The notes under the pieces are model-generated. The model worked only from the letters and a program-made list of their open reading frames with translations. It did not search any database and was not told the origin of the DNA. The position numbers and the translations under genes are program-made. From positions 62,001 through 126,000 of the forward strand of contig NZ_FOUB01000005.1 of NCBI RefSeq assembly GCF_900114745.1: a stretch of 64,000 bases of DNA. Reading direction: 5' to 3'. This document shows positions 47,501 through 56,584 of the stretch, piece after piece. Positions within the stretch are counted from its first letter, which is position 1; each line of letters begins with the position of its first letter. The stretch is from Nitrosomonas communis. Its GTDB lineage: Bacteria > Pseudomonadota > Gammaproteobacteria > Burkholderiales > Nitrosomonadaceae.

Positions 47501-50500
47501 GTTCTTTCTACACACCAGCCCACCACAGTTTCGGAACCTACACCCAATTTTTTAAGATGGTGCGCCATCTGGTTGGCACGCCGTTCAAGTTCAGCGTAAG
47601 TAAGCGTGTTATCGTCGAGCTGCACTGCAATTTTATCTGGGTTTGCGTGTGCATTGGCTGCGATGATCTGATGGGCTAGACGCGTCTCAAAGGGAAGGGT
47701 TTTCTGCTGACTGAAGGACTGTAGAATTTGTAAACGTTCACTGGGAAGTAACAGCGAGGTATGTGAAATTGACTGATCCGGGTCAGTTACACATTGCCTC
47801 ATCAATAATTCGAGATGAGCACCCAAACGTTCGATCGTGCTAGGTTCGAATAGATCTGAGTTATATATGAGTTTGCATTCCAGCTTATCCATAGATTCCT
47901 GAGCGTTTAGCACCAGATCGAAATTGGCTGTCTCTTGTGTTGGAGCTAAATGCCGGGTGGGTGTGCCAACCTGCTCCTCGTGGTTAAGCTTTTGATGTAC
48001 AAACAATACCTGGAACAAAGGGTTGTAGCTCAGATTTCGTTGCACACCCAGTGCATCCACCAGCATTTCGAAGGGTATTTCCTGATGGTCGTAAGCTTCC
48101 AAACATTCAGAGCGAACAATATCGAGTAATTCACGAAAACTAGGGTTTCCTTCAATCTTGGTTCGAATCACCAACGTATTGACAAAATAACCGATTAATT
48201 TTTCTAATTGTGGCTGAGCGCGATTGGATGTGGGGGTACCTACACAAACATCATTCTGGCCAGTGTAACGTGCAAGCAGTAATTGAAATGAAGCCAGCAA
48301 TACCATGAAGGGAGTAGCTCCTCCTTCTGACGCCAATTCGCGCATCTTTTGTAAAACAGTTTCATCCAGATAAATACTGAAATGATTGCCTTTGTATCGA
48401 TGTACTGTCGGGCGTGCATGATCCGTTGGTAATTCCAAAACACTAGTATCGCTAAGTTTCCGCTTCCAGAAATTTATCTGATGTTCAAGCTGTTTACCTT
48501 TAAGCCAGTCGCGCTGCCAAATGGCGTAATCAGCGTATTGAATTGGTAGCTCTTTTAGCGGTGATGGCTGTCTCTCTTGAAAGGCTTTATAGAGCACTCG
48601 AATCTCGTTTGAAAGTATGCTCATGGAGTGACCATCGGTAGCAATATGATGCAGGGTCATTGCCAAAATATGGTCATCTTCTGCAAACTTTATTAGTTGG
48701 TAGCGAAATAATGGGCCAGTAGCCAGATTCCATGGCAAACGGATTTGTTCACGTATACCCTTCTGGGCAACTTGGTTTCGATTTTCAATGGGTAAATCTG
48801 TTAAATCTACTATAGGGATCTTTACCTGATGCACTTCATGAATAGCCTGAAACGGTTCTCCATCGATGGCCGCAAAAGTGGTACGTAATGTTTCGTGGCG
48901 TCGTAGAATTTCTGCCAAGGCCATGTTCAAAGCTTCAATATCAACCTTGAAGGGGAAACCCAAGATATTAGGTACGGTATACGAAATGCTGCCCGGGTTT
49001 AACTGATCTAATAACCACATTTGCTGTTGAGCATAGGATAAGGGAGCTTTCTTATGGTCAACTTTAGAAATATCGGGAAGCTTAGTCAAAGGATTTGCAA
49101 GGCCATTAGAAATAGCATTATCAATCCAGCCTGCCAAATCTGCTACGGTTCGGGTTTCCATCAACACACTTAGCGGTATGCTAATATTCAGGGTTTTCCC
49201 TATTTGAGTAATAATGCGAACGGCCATCAATGAATCGCCACCCAATTGGAAGAAATCCGATTCAGCTCCCACCTTATCAAGCTTTAGATTGTTTGCCCAT
49301 ACTGTAGCCACTGTTTTCTCGGTTGGCGACTCTGGCGGACGTGAAATGGCTTCCTTTTCGATAATTTGTTTAAGCGATTCGGCCTTAGGTTTGGGCAATC
49401 TGCGTCGATCGGTCTTTCCATTTGGAGTGAGCGGAAAATCTTTTAGCGGAAGATAAAAAGCAGGCGTCATATGTTCCGGTAAGCGCAATCTTACATGTTT
49501 ACGAAGTTCCACCGAACTGGGTGGCGGATCTCTATCAGAGACGATATACGCTACTAAGCGTTGGTCATCTGTGACAACCACAGCAGCTTGAGAAATGCTC
49601 GGATGCTGGCGAATAACGCTTTCGATATCCCCTAGTTCCAGGCGAAAGCCGCGCAGTTGTATTTGATGATCACGTCGACCCAGATATTCGATATTGCCAT
49701 CAGGCAACCAACGTCCAAGATCTCCGGTCTTGTACAAGCGTTGACCTGGCTCCCGGCTAAATGGATTAGGTACAAACTGCCGGGCTGTCAGATCGGGACG
49801 CCTCCAGTAACCGTGAGCCATGTGTTCACCCCCAATGTATAGTTCCCCGATGATGCCGATTGGAACTGGATGCATCTTTTCGTCTAATATATACGTCTGC
49901 ATATTACCCATGGTTTTACCAATCGGCATAGTCTCGTAGGGTAATTCATCACGTGTATCGCAACGCGTGACATCCCAGACTTCGGTAGCGCCATAGAGGT
50001 TAGTCAGTACAGCATGGGGCAATGCTTGCATAAACCGTGCTGACAAGTCTGCTGGTAAAGCCTCGCCACTGCAGATCCAATGTTTCAGCCTGGGTATTTT
50101 GGAACGTAGGTCAGGTTCTGCATCCAGCATCGAACGTAATAAAGAGGGTACCAGCACGATACGAGTGGCCCCGGAAGAGGACAGAATGTCAAGTAGTCGA
50201 CTTGGATCTTTAATTTGTGCTTCAGGTATCAAAGTTACCGGTAGACCATTAGCCCAAGCGCTCCATAACTCCCAAACTGAATCGACAAAGCAGATAGAAG
50301 TTTTGGCACAAAGCGCTTCGTCAGGCTCAAACGGATCAAATTCAATGAACATCCGGTTAACTGTCACACGATGCGGTATCATTATTCCTTTAGGAACTCC
50401 TGTTGAACCGGAGGTATACAGAATGTATGCGATATCTTCAGGGCTTAGATCAATGAAAAGATTGGTGTTTTTTTCGTATGCCCAGTTCTTGAAATCGATA

Positions 50501-52296
50501 TCGACACACAAGTGACGCGGTGCTATTCCTTCAAGCTCAGCCAACCATTTCTTTTGGGTAAGTAATAGTTCTGCCTTGGAATCAGTAAGCATCCTTTTCA
50601 AGCGATCTAAAGGATAATTCGGGTCAAGTGGTATATATGCTGCCCCTGATTTCAAAACTGCCAGTATCACTATGACCATATCCAAAGATCTATCAAGACA
50701 AAACCCCACAAGTTTTCCCCTGCTAATCCCCATCGCGTATAAATAGTGTGCTAATTGATTAGCCTTCTGGTTCAATTCTTCATAGCTAAGTGATTGATCA
50801 AGGAACTTTACAGCAAGAGCAGTTGGTTTAGACGCAACTTGAGCTTCAAACAACTGATGCAAAGTACTGTTTCTGGGGTAAAAAGTCTGGGTATCATTCC
50901 ATGATGCTGTGATACGTTTGATCTCAGCATCCGAAATCATGGTAAGCTCTCCCACTGGTTGCAGAGAGTTTTCGCACATTGAGGTTAACAATGTGATTAA
51001 TTGTTCACCGACTTGAACAATTGCAGGCTTGGTAAATCGACGATCGTTGTAAATAAGAACACATATCAGCCTGCCAGCTGCTGGTTTTGCAAATAAAAGT
51101 ATTGGGACACTCTGGTTAATAGGTGTCAACAAGGCTTCATCGGTTTCTGCTTGGGGTTGGTGTGTATTATTGGTATCAATAACAGATTCAAATAAACTCG
51201 TACCAGGTGGAATCTCACTCCAGCGTTGTACAAGATTCAACGGGCTGAATTCATGTTCTTGCAGCGCATTTTGCTGATCATGTAAATATTTAAGCCACTT
51301 ATTGAGCGGTGCTTTAGGGTCGACCTTTACAAGCATTGGCAATGTATTAAGAAACATGCCAATCATAGCTTCAATCCCATTCATGGCAGAAGATCGGCCA
51401 GATAGTAAGCAGCCAAATACTACATTCTCTTGTTCGCTATAGCGACTCAACAAAATTGCCCAGGCTGCTTGAATCAGTGTATTGAGTGTAACATGACAAT
51501 TTCTTGCTGTGGTTTTTAGGGTAGTGAATAAGGGATCTTTAACTTCCAAACTCCATTCCTGAAATTTGAGTGGATATCCTACCTGCCGATGCGGACCAAG
51601 GTCATACGGTAGTGGCGTGGGCTGTTTGAAACCTTTCAAATATTCTTGCCAGAATTTTTTTTCACTGTCTAGTTTCTGTTTGCGTAACCACTGAATATAC
51701 AACCGGAAAGGCTTGGGTTGTGGCAAGGAAATTTCATGCTTACGTAAAATAGCTTGATATAGAGATCGAACTTCGTTTAATAGGATTGGAATAGACCAAC
51801 CATCTAATAAGAGGTGATGATGAGTGAATACAAGATAATAAGACCGTTCGGAGCGTTGCGCTAAATGCAGACGAAATAGAGGTGCACAGCTTAAATTGAA
51901 TCCTTTGTTACGATCTGCTGCCAGTAATTCGCGTACCTTTATCTTTTGTTCCCAGTCTCTATGTGTTCTCAGATCGTGCATTTCAAACTTTACATTCACC
52001 TTTGAGTGTACAACTTGCATGGGTTTATCCATATTTTCCCAAACAAAAGAAGTACGTAGCACCTCATGGCGATCAACGATCATTTGCCAGGCTTCTATCA
52101 TGGCTTCCACATCAATTTGCTCAAACGAATGAACTCCCTGTGAAATATACATACCTACTCCAGGATCTGCTAAGGAATGAATCAACATTCCTTCCTGTAA
52201 AGGAGATAATTCATATCGATTGTCATTAATAGATAATTTATCCTCGTCGCTCTGTTGCTGCGCACCATGGTTTAAATTGTTTGTGGATGTTTTCAT
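44560..52296 (-). CDS. Nonribosomal peptide synthetase, C-A-PCP-C-A-PCP-E
   Basis: A 2578-residue two-module synthetase. Approximate domains: C1 25-450 (THHHLLLDGWS), A1 470-960 (LYTSGSTGVPKG near 628), PCP1 985-1055 (LGGDSLMA), C2 1075-1500 (LHHIATDGHS), A2 1530-2010 (YTSGSTGLPKG near 1690), PCP2 2035-2105 (LGGDSIMS) and an epimerisation domain 2110-2560 (HHLVIDIVSW, EGQGRED, RTLGWFTSFYP, NRGIGYS). By hand alignment to GrsA the A1 code is V-D-W-V-I-S-L-D-V-K, close to the beta-alanine code as I recall it. A2 reads D-A-G-T-T-G-G-I-G-K, which I cannot assign. There is no thioesterase or reductase. It starts with a condensation domain, so an upstream acyl donor is expected. MbtH and Sfp partners are encoded nearby. 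Confidence 0.95.
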   Translation of the reverse strand: MKTSTNNLNHGAQQQSDEDKLSINDNRYELSPLQEGMLIHSLADPGVGMYISQGVHSFEQIDVEAMIEAWQMIVDRHEVLRTSFVWENMDKPMQVVHSKVNVKFEMHDLRTHRDWEQKIKVRELLAADRNKGFNLSCAPLFRLHLAQRSERSYYLVFTHHHLLLDGWSIPILLNEVRSLYQAILRKHEISLPQPKPFRLYIQWLRKQKLDSEKKFWQEYLKGFKQPTPLPYDLGPHRQVGYPLKFQEWSLEVKDPLFTTLKTTARNCHVTLNTLIQAAWAILLSRYSEQENVVFGCLLSGRSSAMNGIEAMIGMFLNTLPMLVKVDPKAPLNKWLKYLHDQQNALQEHEFSPLNLVQRWSEIPPGTSLFESVIDTNNTHQPQAETDEALLTPINQSVPILLFAKPAAGRLICVLIYNDRRFTKPAIVQVGEQLITLLTSMCENSLQPVGELTMISDAEIKRITASWNDTQTFYPRNSTLHQLFEAQVASKPTALAVKFLDQSLSYEELNQKANQLAHYLYAMGISRGKLVGFCLDRSLDMVIVILAVLKSGAAYIPLDPNYPLDRLKRMLTDSKAELLLTQKKWLAELEGIAPRHLCVDIDFKNWAYEKNTNLFIDLSPEDIAYILYTSGSTGVPKGIMIPHRVTVNRMFIEFDPFEPDEALCAKTSICFVDSVWELWSAWANGLPVTLIPEAQIKDPSRLLDILSSSGATRIVLVPSLLRSMLDAEPDLRSKIPRLKHWICSGEALPADLSARFMQALPHAVLTNLYGATEVWDVTRCDTRDELPYETMPIGKTMGNMQTYILDEKMHPVPIGIIGELYIGGEHMAHGYWRRPDLTARQFVPNPFSREPGQRLYKTGDLGRWLPDGNIEYLGRRDHQIQLRGFRLELGDIESVIRQHPSISQAAVVVTDDQRLVAYIVSDRDPPPSSVELRKHVRLRLPEHMTPAFYLPLKDFPLTPNGKTDRRRLPKPKAESLKQIIEKEAISRPPESPTEKTVATVWANNLKLDKVGAESDFFQLGGDSLMAVRIITQIGKTLNISIPLSVLMETRTVADLAGWIDNAISNGLANPLTKLPDISKVDHKKAPLSYAQQQMWLLDQLNPGSISYTVPNILGFPFKVDIEALNMALAEILRRHETLRTTFAAIDGEPFQAIHEVHQVKIPIVDLTDLPIENRNQVAQKGIREQIRLPWNLATGPLFRYQLIKFAEDDHILAMTLHHIATDGHSMSILSNEIRVLYKAFQERQPSPLKELPIQYADYAIWQRDWLKGKQLEHQINFWKRKLSDTSVLELPTDHARPTVHRYKGNHFSIYLDETVLQKMRELASEGGATPFMVLLASFQLLLARYTGQNDVCVGTPTSNRAQPQLEKLIGYFVNTLVIRTKIEGNPSFRELLDIVRSECLEAYDHQEIPFEMLVDALGVQRNLSYNPLFQVLFVHQKLNHEEQVGTPTRHLAPTQETANFDLVLNAQESMDKLECKLIYNSDLFEPSTIERLGAHLELLMRQCVTDPDQSISHTSLLLPSERLQILQSFSQQKTLPFETRLAHQIIAANAHANPDKIAVQLDDNTLTYAELERRANQMAHHLKKLGVGSETVVGWCVERTPEIFIGLLAIMKAGGAFLSLDPAYPPERMEYMLRDTAASLVITQKKLLAHIPSDCCPLVLLDEDQDIISGYETTPPDNEVQPENLAYIIYTSGSTGLPKGVMIEHRNLANLISAQIQKFAITPENKVLQTLSLSFDAALGEIFRTLMAGATLYLAHKDNLMPGAPMIELLKNQHIDSVTLSAAALAALPKVSHELHELKKITVGGDTCAPELVMHWGKNRRFMNGYGPTETTIGATLAINWEPHKKPPLGKPLPNVEVYVLDRWMQPVPVGIPGELYIGGIGVGRGYLNRPEQTAASFIPHPFSTQPGARLYCTGDLGRWLPDGQLGFLGRADHQVKIRGYRIELTEIEAALSRHPNVNQAIVILHKKADIKRLAAYVTPKGDLRPTGSDLRAYLKKCLPDYMIPAFLTVCDSLPLTVTGKIDRNALPEPSKDELSQAQEYVEPKTVIEKFFAGIWANVLGLEKVSVNSNFFELGGDSIMSIRVVARITEAGYQLTLKEMFKYQTVAELAIALSADREIVAAEQGLVTGNIPLTPVQQWFFDLKLVNPHYFNQWMVIPTPPVLDCDKMRKAIEAVTAHHDALRIRFNQDDNGNWTQYNSDILEPIPFSIVNLSNNLDIECEQIIHTEFEHLQQSLNLEYGPLFQICWFSLGANHRGRLLIIAHHLVIDIVSWAILIEDLMTAYRQLNDSKEVHLPIKTSSFKQWAQALVEYAQSHNIKEEVPYWLSISKQTFQSLPVDNIDPDHSLATTQSVLAEVAPAKIQHLQNVVAPFFKTQFSNILLAALAISLSRFSSNTQIQIKVEGQGREDIGVELNLSRTLGWFTSFYPLSITVYPDLQLMEQVSAVVHQIETVPNRGIGYSALCYLNHDKELQTSINLIPESEIVFNFSGQSGARDSNSAPLSDKDIFPLGQLAETGKIQLAESDQGQRRHLIEIGAGILNGCLFVRFTYGGKRFKKSSIERLCHTLLSTLEEMIEFPVI

Positions 52297-53332
52297 AAGA
52301 TCTTGACTTTATTGGAAAAATTTCTATATTTCTGCTTAAGAAATGAGAATTTATCTCAGAATTATGAATGGTTTATTTGATCGTGCATCAAACTATTTCT
52401 CTGAAATGGGGGTGGTAAGCAGCTTGTGTTACGATAAAATAAAAGGAGGAACTTTGATTCTAGTGATACTGCATTTACACTTGCTGTATTTAATTGAGAA
52501 TTATCATTTGCAACTTAAGATCATATATGAGAGATTTTGCTTCTCTTGTCTGCCAAATATTGATTGCATATTAATTAAGTGTATTCATGCGATTTAGAGA
52601 CAATATATTTATTTGAGAAGTAATTTAATACATTCCTGCAATTCAAATTCATCTATATGACGATAGCTTTTTTGATGATATCTGATTATACCGGAAACAT
52701 TTAGTTGATTATTCCTGAAATGAGTAATCTATATAGGTAATTTTCTTTAAAACACTCATAATTTTGTTAGGCAAAAAGCAAGTGATTATAAATCCAATAA
52801 ACTTTTTATCTAGATTAAGATTTCTATAAGAAGAGTGACTTAGCTGTTGTCATAATTGCAAAATGTACGTTAGAATTTGCACGTAAGATCATAGGCAATC
52901 CTTCCTTTTTTTCTACTAGTATAGTGTATTAAAAGAATTTATTAGTAGATAACACCTCATTATGATGGCATATATCTATGCTTTCATAAAGACTATGATG
53001 ATTGAACAAGATATATCTTATAGATATGATGCTGGTTGCATTGCAAACACATGTTGTAATGGTTGGGCACAAACATCTCGATTGCTAATAACATACCAAT
53101 GTTATTACTTAATCTTGCGCGGAAATCCCGAAATGTATTGTGTCATTTATGAAGCATATCCAAAGTAATACCTCATGTTTCGATGAAAACATGCTATTGG
53201 CACCAATTCAGCCAAATCAACATCATTTTTTCTCGGCAAAGCAAAATCTGAGTCTTCAAGCACAATCAGAGCCACAATTCAGTAAATCACTCACATGCGG
53301 AATGATTATCTCAAGAAAAACCTGAGTCCGAC
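52297..53332. other. 1-kb AT-rich gene-free region between NRPS and exporter
   Basis: This holds the divergent promoters of the synthetase (minus) and the HlyD-fusion gene (plus). Short frames exist (52343-52597, 52962-53168, 53140-53325), but none has a recognisable domain, good start context or codon pattern. The last ends only 7 bases before the exporter ATG and could be a leader peptide. I find no riboswitch or operator I can name. Confidence 0.55.
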
Positions 53333-55615
53333 ATGATGCAGCTTTTGCGCGAAGATCTCGTCATTTCTCCAAAGAAAAATTCTGCTGGATGCTACGTTTT
53401 AGATACCAGTGCAGGGAAAGAATATGAATTCGGTATGGTCGAGCAGTTTTTAATCGAGCAATTTAGAAAGCCTTATGATCTTGCGTTCGTTCGAAACACA
53501 GTCAATTCACAATTTGAGTTGCAGCTCACGTCCGACAACATCAATGAATTCCTTGGCTTGCTTTCAGAATGGGGATTGCTGGATAGCGGTAAAAATCAAG
53601 AGCAAAGAATTCAGTCGAGTACAAAAGAAGACTTGAGAACTTCTCAACCTACTAAAAATGTAGATGAAGATACTCCATTACAGCGTAACGCTTTGCACTT
53701 ATTTAACCCAGAAAAATTACTTGACAACCTGCTGAGAATTTTTTCTTTATTCCGCTTTGTTACGTGGTTAACTCCATTGATTTTTGCTGTAGCCGTTATG
53801 ACGATTTTATCAAATTGGAATGCTTTTCTTGCTGATTTATCGCTTGCGAATGCACGATTTGGTTTTTTCGGTAGATTACTTTTCGCAGCCTTGATTCTGA
53901 ATTTTATCTCACAGATTGCTCGTGGTCTTGTAGCGCGCCATTTCGGATTACTCTCCCCCAGTTTTAGTCTGTTTTTTTTTCTTGGCTTAGTTCCGCGATT
54001 TAATATCCAGATCATATTATCTGATGCTATAACCAGGCGAAACCGGCTTTGGCTAATAGCAACATCAACATTAGTCAGGCTATGGGTTTTCGCAGGGACA
54101 TCTCTCATTTGGATCCTTACCCGAACATCAGGCACCTCACTATCAACCATAGCAATCGAATTTGCTTGTGTATCTATTATCGGATTGTTGCTCATTGCAA
54201 ACCCACTTTGGCCTGGGGAAGGAGCAAATTTTCTCTCCACGTGGCTAGAAATCCCGGACATGCAGCAACGCTCCCGAAAAGCGTTATGGCGTTTCATTTT
54301 TGGACAACCCGATCTTGTCAAGCGTTACTCACGCCATACCTCATTTATGATTCTGCTAGGCTTAGCAACAGCCATTCTATTCTTGGGGGTAGTCGGCTAT
54401 ATCATTTACCAATTATTTACATACTTAGAGTCCCATTATCATGGGGCTGGTGTTGCGCTGTTTTTATTTCTTAGTATCTATATAAGTATGGTAATGCGAA
54501 GGGGTGCCACAAAAAAACAAATTAATCCTAATGTTGTTTCCATAAAGCAGTCACAAATGAACACCATGCATCGAACACCACAATCAGAATCGAAATTACT
54601 CCATCATTGGGGTAAATACTTATTGATTTTCATTACAATTGGTTGTCAATTTTTACCTTATCAATACGAAACTGGCGGAAATGCAGAAGTTTTTCCATCG
54701 GCACGCGTATCTGTAACTGCTGATATTGAGGGCATTATTGAAGAGGTATATTTCAAAGGAGGGGAAAGAGTTCAGCCTGGAACTGTGCTTGCGCGCATTG
54801 CAGATTACAATCAAATCAACCAACTGCATATACTGGATGCTGAAATTGAAGGTAAAAAATATGAAATTGAACGTTACCGGAGTACACCTTCTGTTGAAGA
54901 TATTAAGCTAGCGGAAAAGAAAATATCAACCGCAAGGCTACATGCGCAATATAGTCAAGAAAAATTAAAAAAACAAGAATCATTGTTTGAGAAAGGATTT
55001 ATTTCTTTACAAGCCTTCGAGGACGCGCGTGTAGCAGCGGAGCGAGATGAGCAACTTCTTGATGAAGCGATCGCAAGTATGAAAGCCCTCAAAGCTCAAA
55101 TTAACCCGTTCCAAATCAAAACCCTTAAGACAGAATTAGAAAAATTACAACGACAGGCAAGTTACCATAGAGAAAAGTTACGTCGAACCAATCTAGTTAC
55201 ACCGATTGGAGGACGTATAGTTACCACGGATCTTCAATATCAGCGCAGCAGTTACTTAGAGGCAGGGAAAAAATTTGCCGATATCGAAGATACAGATACT
55301 GTCATAGTGAGAGCAGCTATTCCCGAATCCGATCTCTTTGAGATTTCCGATAAGGCACTACTTACATTGAAATTGTATGCTTATCCCAATCGGAAGTTTG
55401 AAGGAATAGTGGATGAGATCGAAGTTATCGCAAATACAGCTGACTACGGACGTGTAGTTTATGTTAGAGGGCATATATCAAATCCGGATGGGGCAATAAA
55501 AACAGGGTTAACTGGTTATGCCAAGATTCAGGGAAATGAAACTATCGTATTGTTTGCTTTTACGAGAGCGCTTATTCGTTTCGTAACTATCGAGATCTGG
55601 TCTTGGCTACCTTGA
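53333..55615 (+). CDS. PqqD-like / degenerate M50 membrane domain / HlyD adaptor fusion
   Basis: A 760-residue protein. Residues 1-90 resemble a PqqD-like winged-helix domain (YVLDTSAGKEYEFGMVEQFLIEQF). Residues about 135-400 are a multi-pass membrane region laid out like site-2 protease M50 proteins, but where HExxH should be it reads ILNFISQIARGL, and the NPxxPxDG motif is NPLWPGEG; the zinc ligands are gone. Residues 425-445 form a last membrane helix, followed by a HlyD/biotinyl-lipoyl adaptor (ADIEGIIEEVYFKGGERVQPGTVLARI) with a coiled coil at about 500-610. It likely acts in export with a separate outer membrane channel. No ATPase is encoded nearby. It is divergent from the NRPS. Confidence 0.75.
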   Translation: MMQLLREDLVISPKKNSAGCYVLDTSAGKEYEFGMVEQFLIEQFRKPYDLAFVRNTVNSQFELQLTSDNINEFLGLLSEWGLLDSGKNQEQRIQSSTKEDLRTSQPTKNVDEDTPLQRNALHLFNPEKLLDNLLRIFSLFRFVTWLTPLIFAVAVMTILSNWNAFLADLSLANARFGFFGRLLFAALILNFISQIARGLVARHFGLLSPSFSLFFFLGLVPRFNIQIILSDAITRRNRLWLIATSTLVRLWVFAGTSLIWILTRTSGTSLSTIAIEFACVSIIGLLLIANPLWPGEGANFLSTWLEIPDMQQRSRKALWRFIFGQPDLVKRYSRHTSFMILLGLATAILFLGVVGYIIYQLFTYLESHYHGAGVALFLFLSIYISMVMRRGATKKQINPNVVSIKQSQMNTMHRTPQSESKLLHHWGKYLLIFITIGCQFLPYQYETGGNAEVFPSARVSVTADIEGIIEEVYFKGGERVQPGTVLARIADYNQINQLHILDAEIEGKKYEIERYRSTPSVEDIKLAEKKISTARLHAQYSQEKLKKQESLFEKGFISLQAFEDARVAAERDEQLLDEAIASMKALKAQINPFQIKTLKTELEKLQRQASYHREKLRRTNLVTPIGGRIVTTDLQYQRSSYLEAGKKFADIEDTDTVIVRAAIPESDLFEISDKALLTLKLYAYPNRKFEGIVDEIEVIANTADYGRVVYVRGHISNPDGAIKTGLTGYAKIQGNETIVLFAFTRALIRFVTIEIWSWLP

Positions 55616-55752
55616 TAAACATCAGGTGCTGTAGTAGATTATTTCAGAATTGTAAAAGCCTCCGATAGGTTCAATGCATATGCTCATTTCAAGGAAAGAG
55701 CGAATAGCGCTAATAAAAGATAAACCTAAGAAACGCTGGTCAACTGCGTTTT

Positions 55753-56577
55753 TTAGGTTAGAGAAGTAATCCAAATCACTTTGGCAATCATGGCAAGTGC
55801 AATACCGCCAGCAAGGGTGGCGAAGCCTTGCTGTAATCTGGGGCCGGCAAGACGCTCGGCAAATATTCTGCCAAGCAGCATGCCTGCGATCGTACCAGTA
55901 CAAAAGAATAGGGCCATTGACCATTGCATCGCGCCAATAGCTATTGCTGAAATGACGCCAGTAGTCGCAATCAATGCGGTAATTGCCAGCGAGGTCGCCA
56001 TTATGGACAATATGGGAAGATTAGTGATTTTCCTGAGGGCGGGCACGATCACGAATCCTCCTCCTACGCCCAGCAGACCTGATAGAAAACCTGCTGTGGT
56101 GCCTGACAATGCCAATGCTCTGAAACATGGCATTGTCCAAATTAAACGTCCGCTAGCTTTATCCACCTGACAAGGAGAAGCGGAATGCTGAATGCTCATC
56201 GCATTTTTACCTTCATGCATGCTTTGGCGAAACATATGCTGGGCAACAAAGATAAGTACGCCAGCAAACAATAAGGTCAAGGATATATTAGGTAAGTGCT
56301 GTGCCAGCCATATCCCGGCGGGTGAGGTAAGTGCGCCTATCAAAGCAATGAAACTGGCTGCCCGGTATCTGACTCTTTTCTGTCTGAACGCCAGCAATGC
56401 GCTAATTGCTGCCGACAAGCCGACCGCCAGTAAACCAATGGGAGCAGCTTGTGCTACCGTCAGGTCCAGGCTAAACATGAGCAATGGCACTGCGATGATA
56501 GTGCCACCTGCCCCTGTCAGGGCAAGTACAATGCCGGTAAATGAGCCGAGCAGAATACTGATTAAGTTAGCGTCCAT
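55753..56577 (-). CDS. TauE/SafE-family sulfite/anion exporter
   Basis: A 274-residue membrane protein with about eight hydrophobic segments; VLALTGAGGTIIAVPLLMF and GLLGVGGGFVIVPAL are the duplicated TauE signature repeats. This family exports sulfite or sulfoacetate. It is last of five minus-strand genes and lies 7 bases after the DUF442-SQR fusion gene, so it probably exports sulfite made by persulfide oxidation. Confidence 0.92.
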   Translation of the reverse strand: MDANLISILLGSFTGIVLALTGAGGTIIAVPLLMFSLDLTVAQAAPIGLLAVGLSAAISALLAFRQKRVRYRAASFIALIGALTSPAGIWLAQHLPNISLTLLFAGVLIFVAQHMFRQSMHEGKNAMSIQHSASPCQVDKASGRLIWTMPCFRALALSGTTAGFLSGLLGVGGGFVIVPALRKITNLPILSIMATSLAITALIATTGVISAIAIGAMQWSMALFFCTGTIAGMLLGRIFAERLAGPRLQQGFATLAGGIALAMIAKVIWITSLT

Positions 56578-56584
56578 GCGCTGC

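Noticed and set aside
52343..52597. 84-codon plus-strand frame upstream of the NRPS start
   Set aside because: Rich in Ile/Leu/Cys as expected from random AT-rich DNA, and no start context. No support as a gene.
53140..53325. 61-codon plus-strand frame ending 7 bases before the HlyD-fusion gene
   Set aside because: No domain, no clear ribosome-binding site and composition like the surrounding noncoding DNA. Mentioned only as a possible leader peptide.
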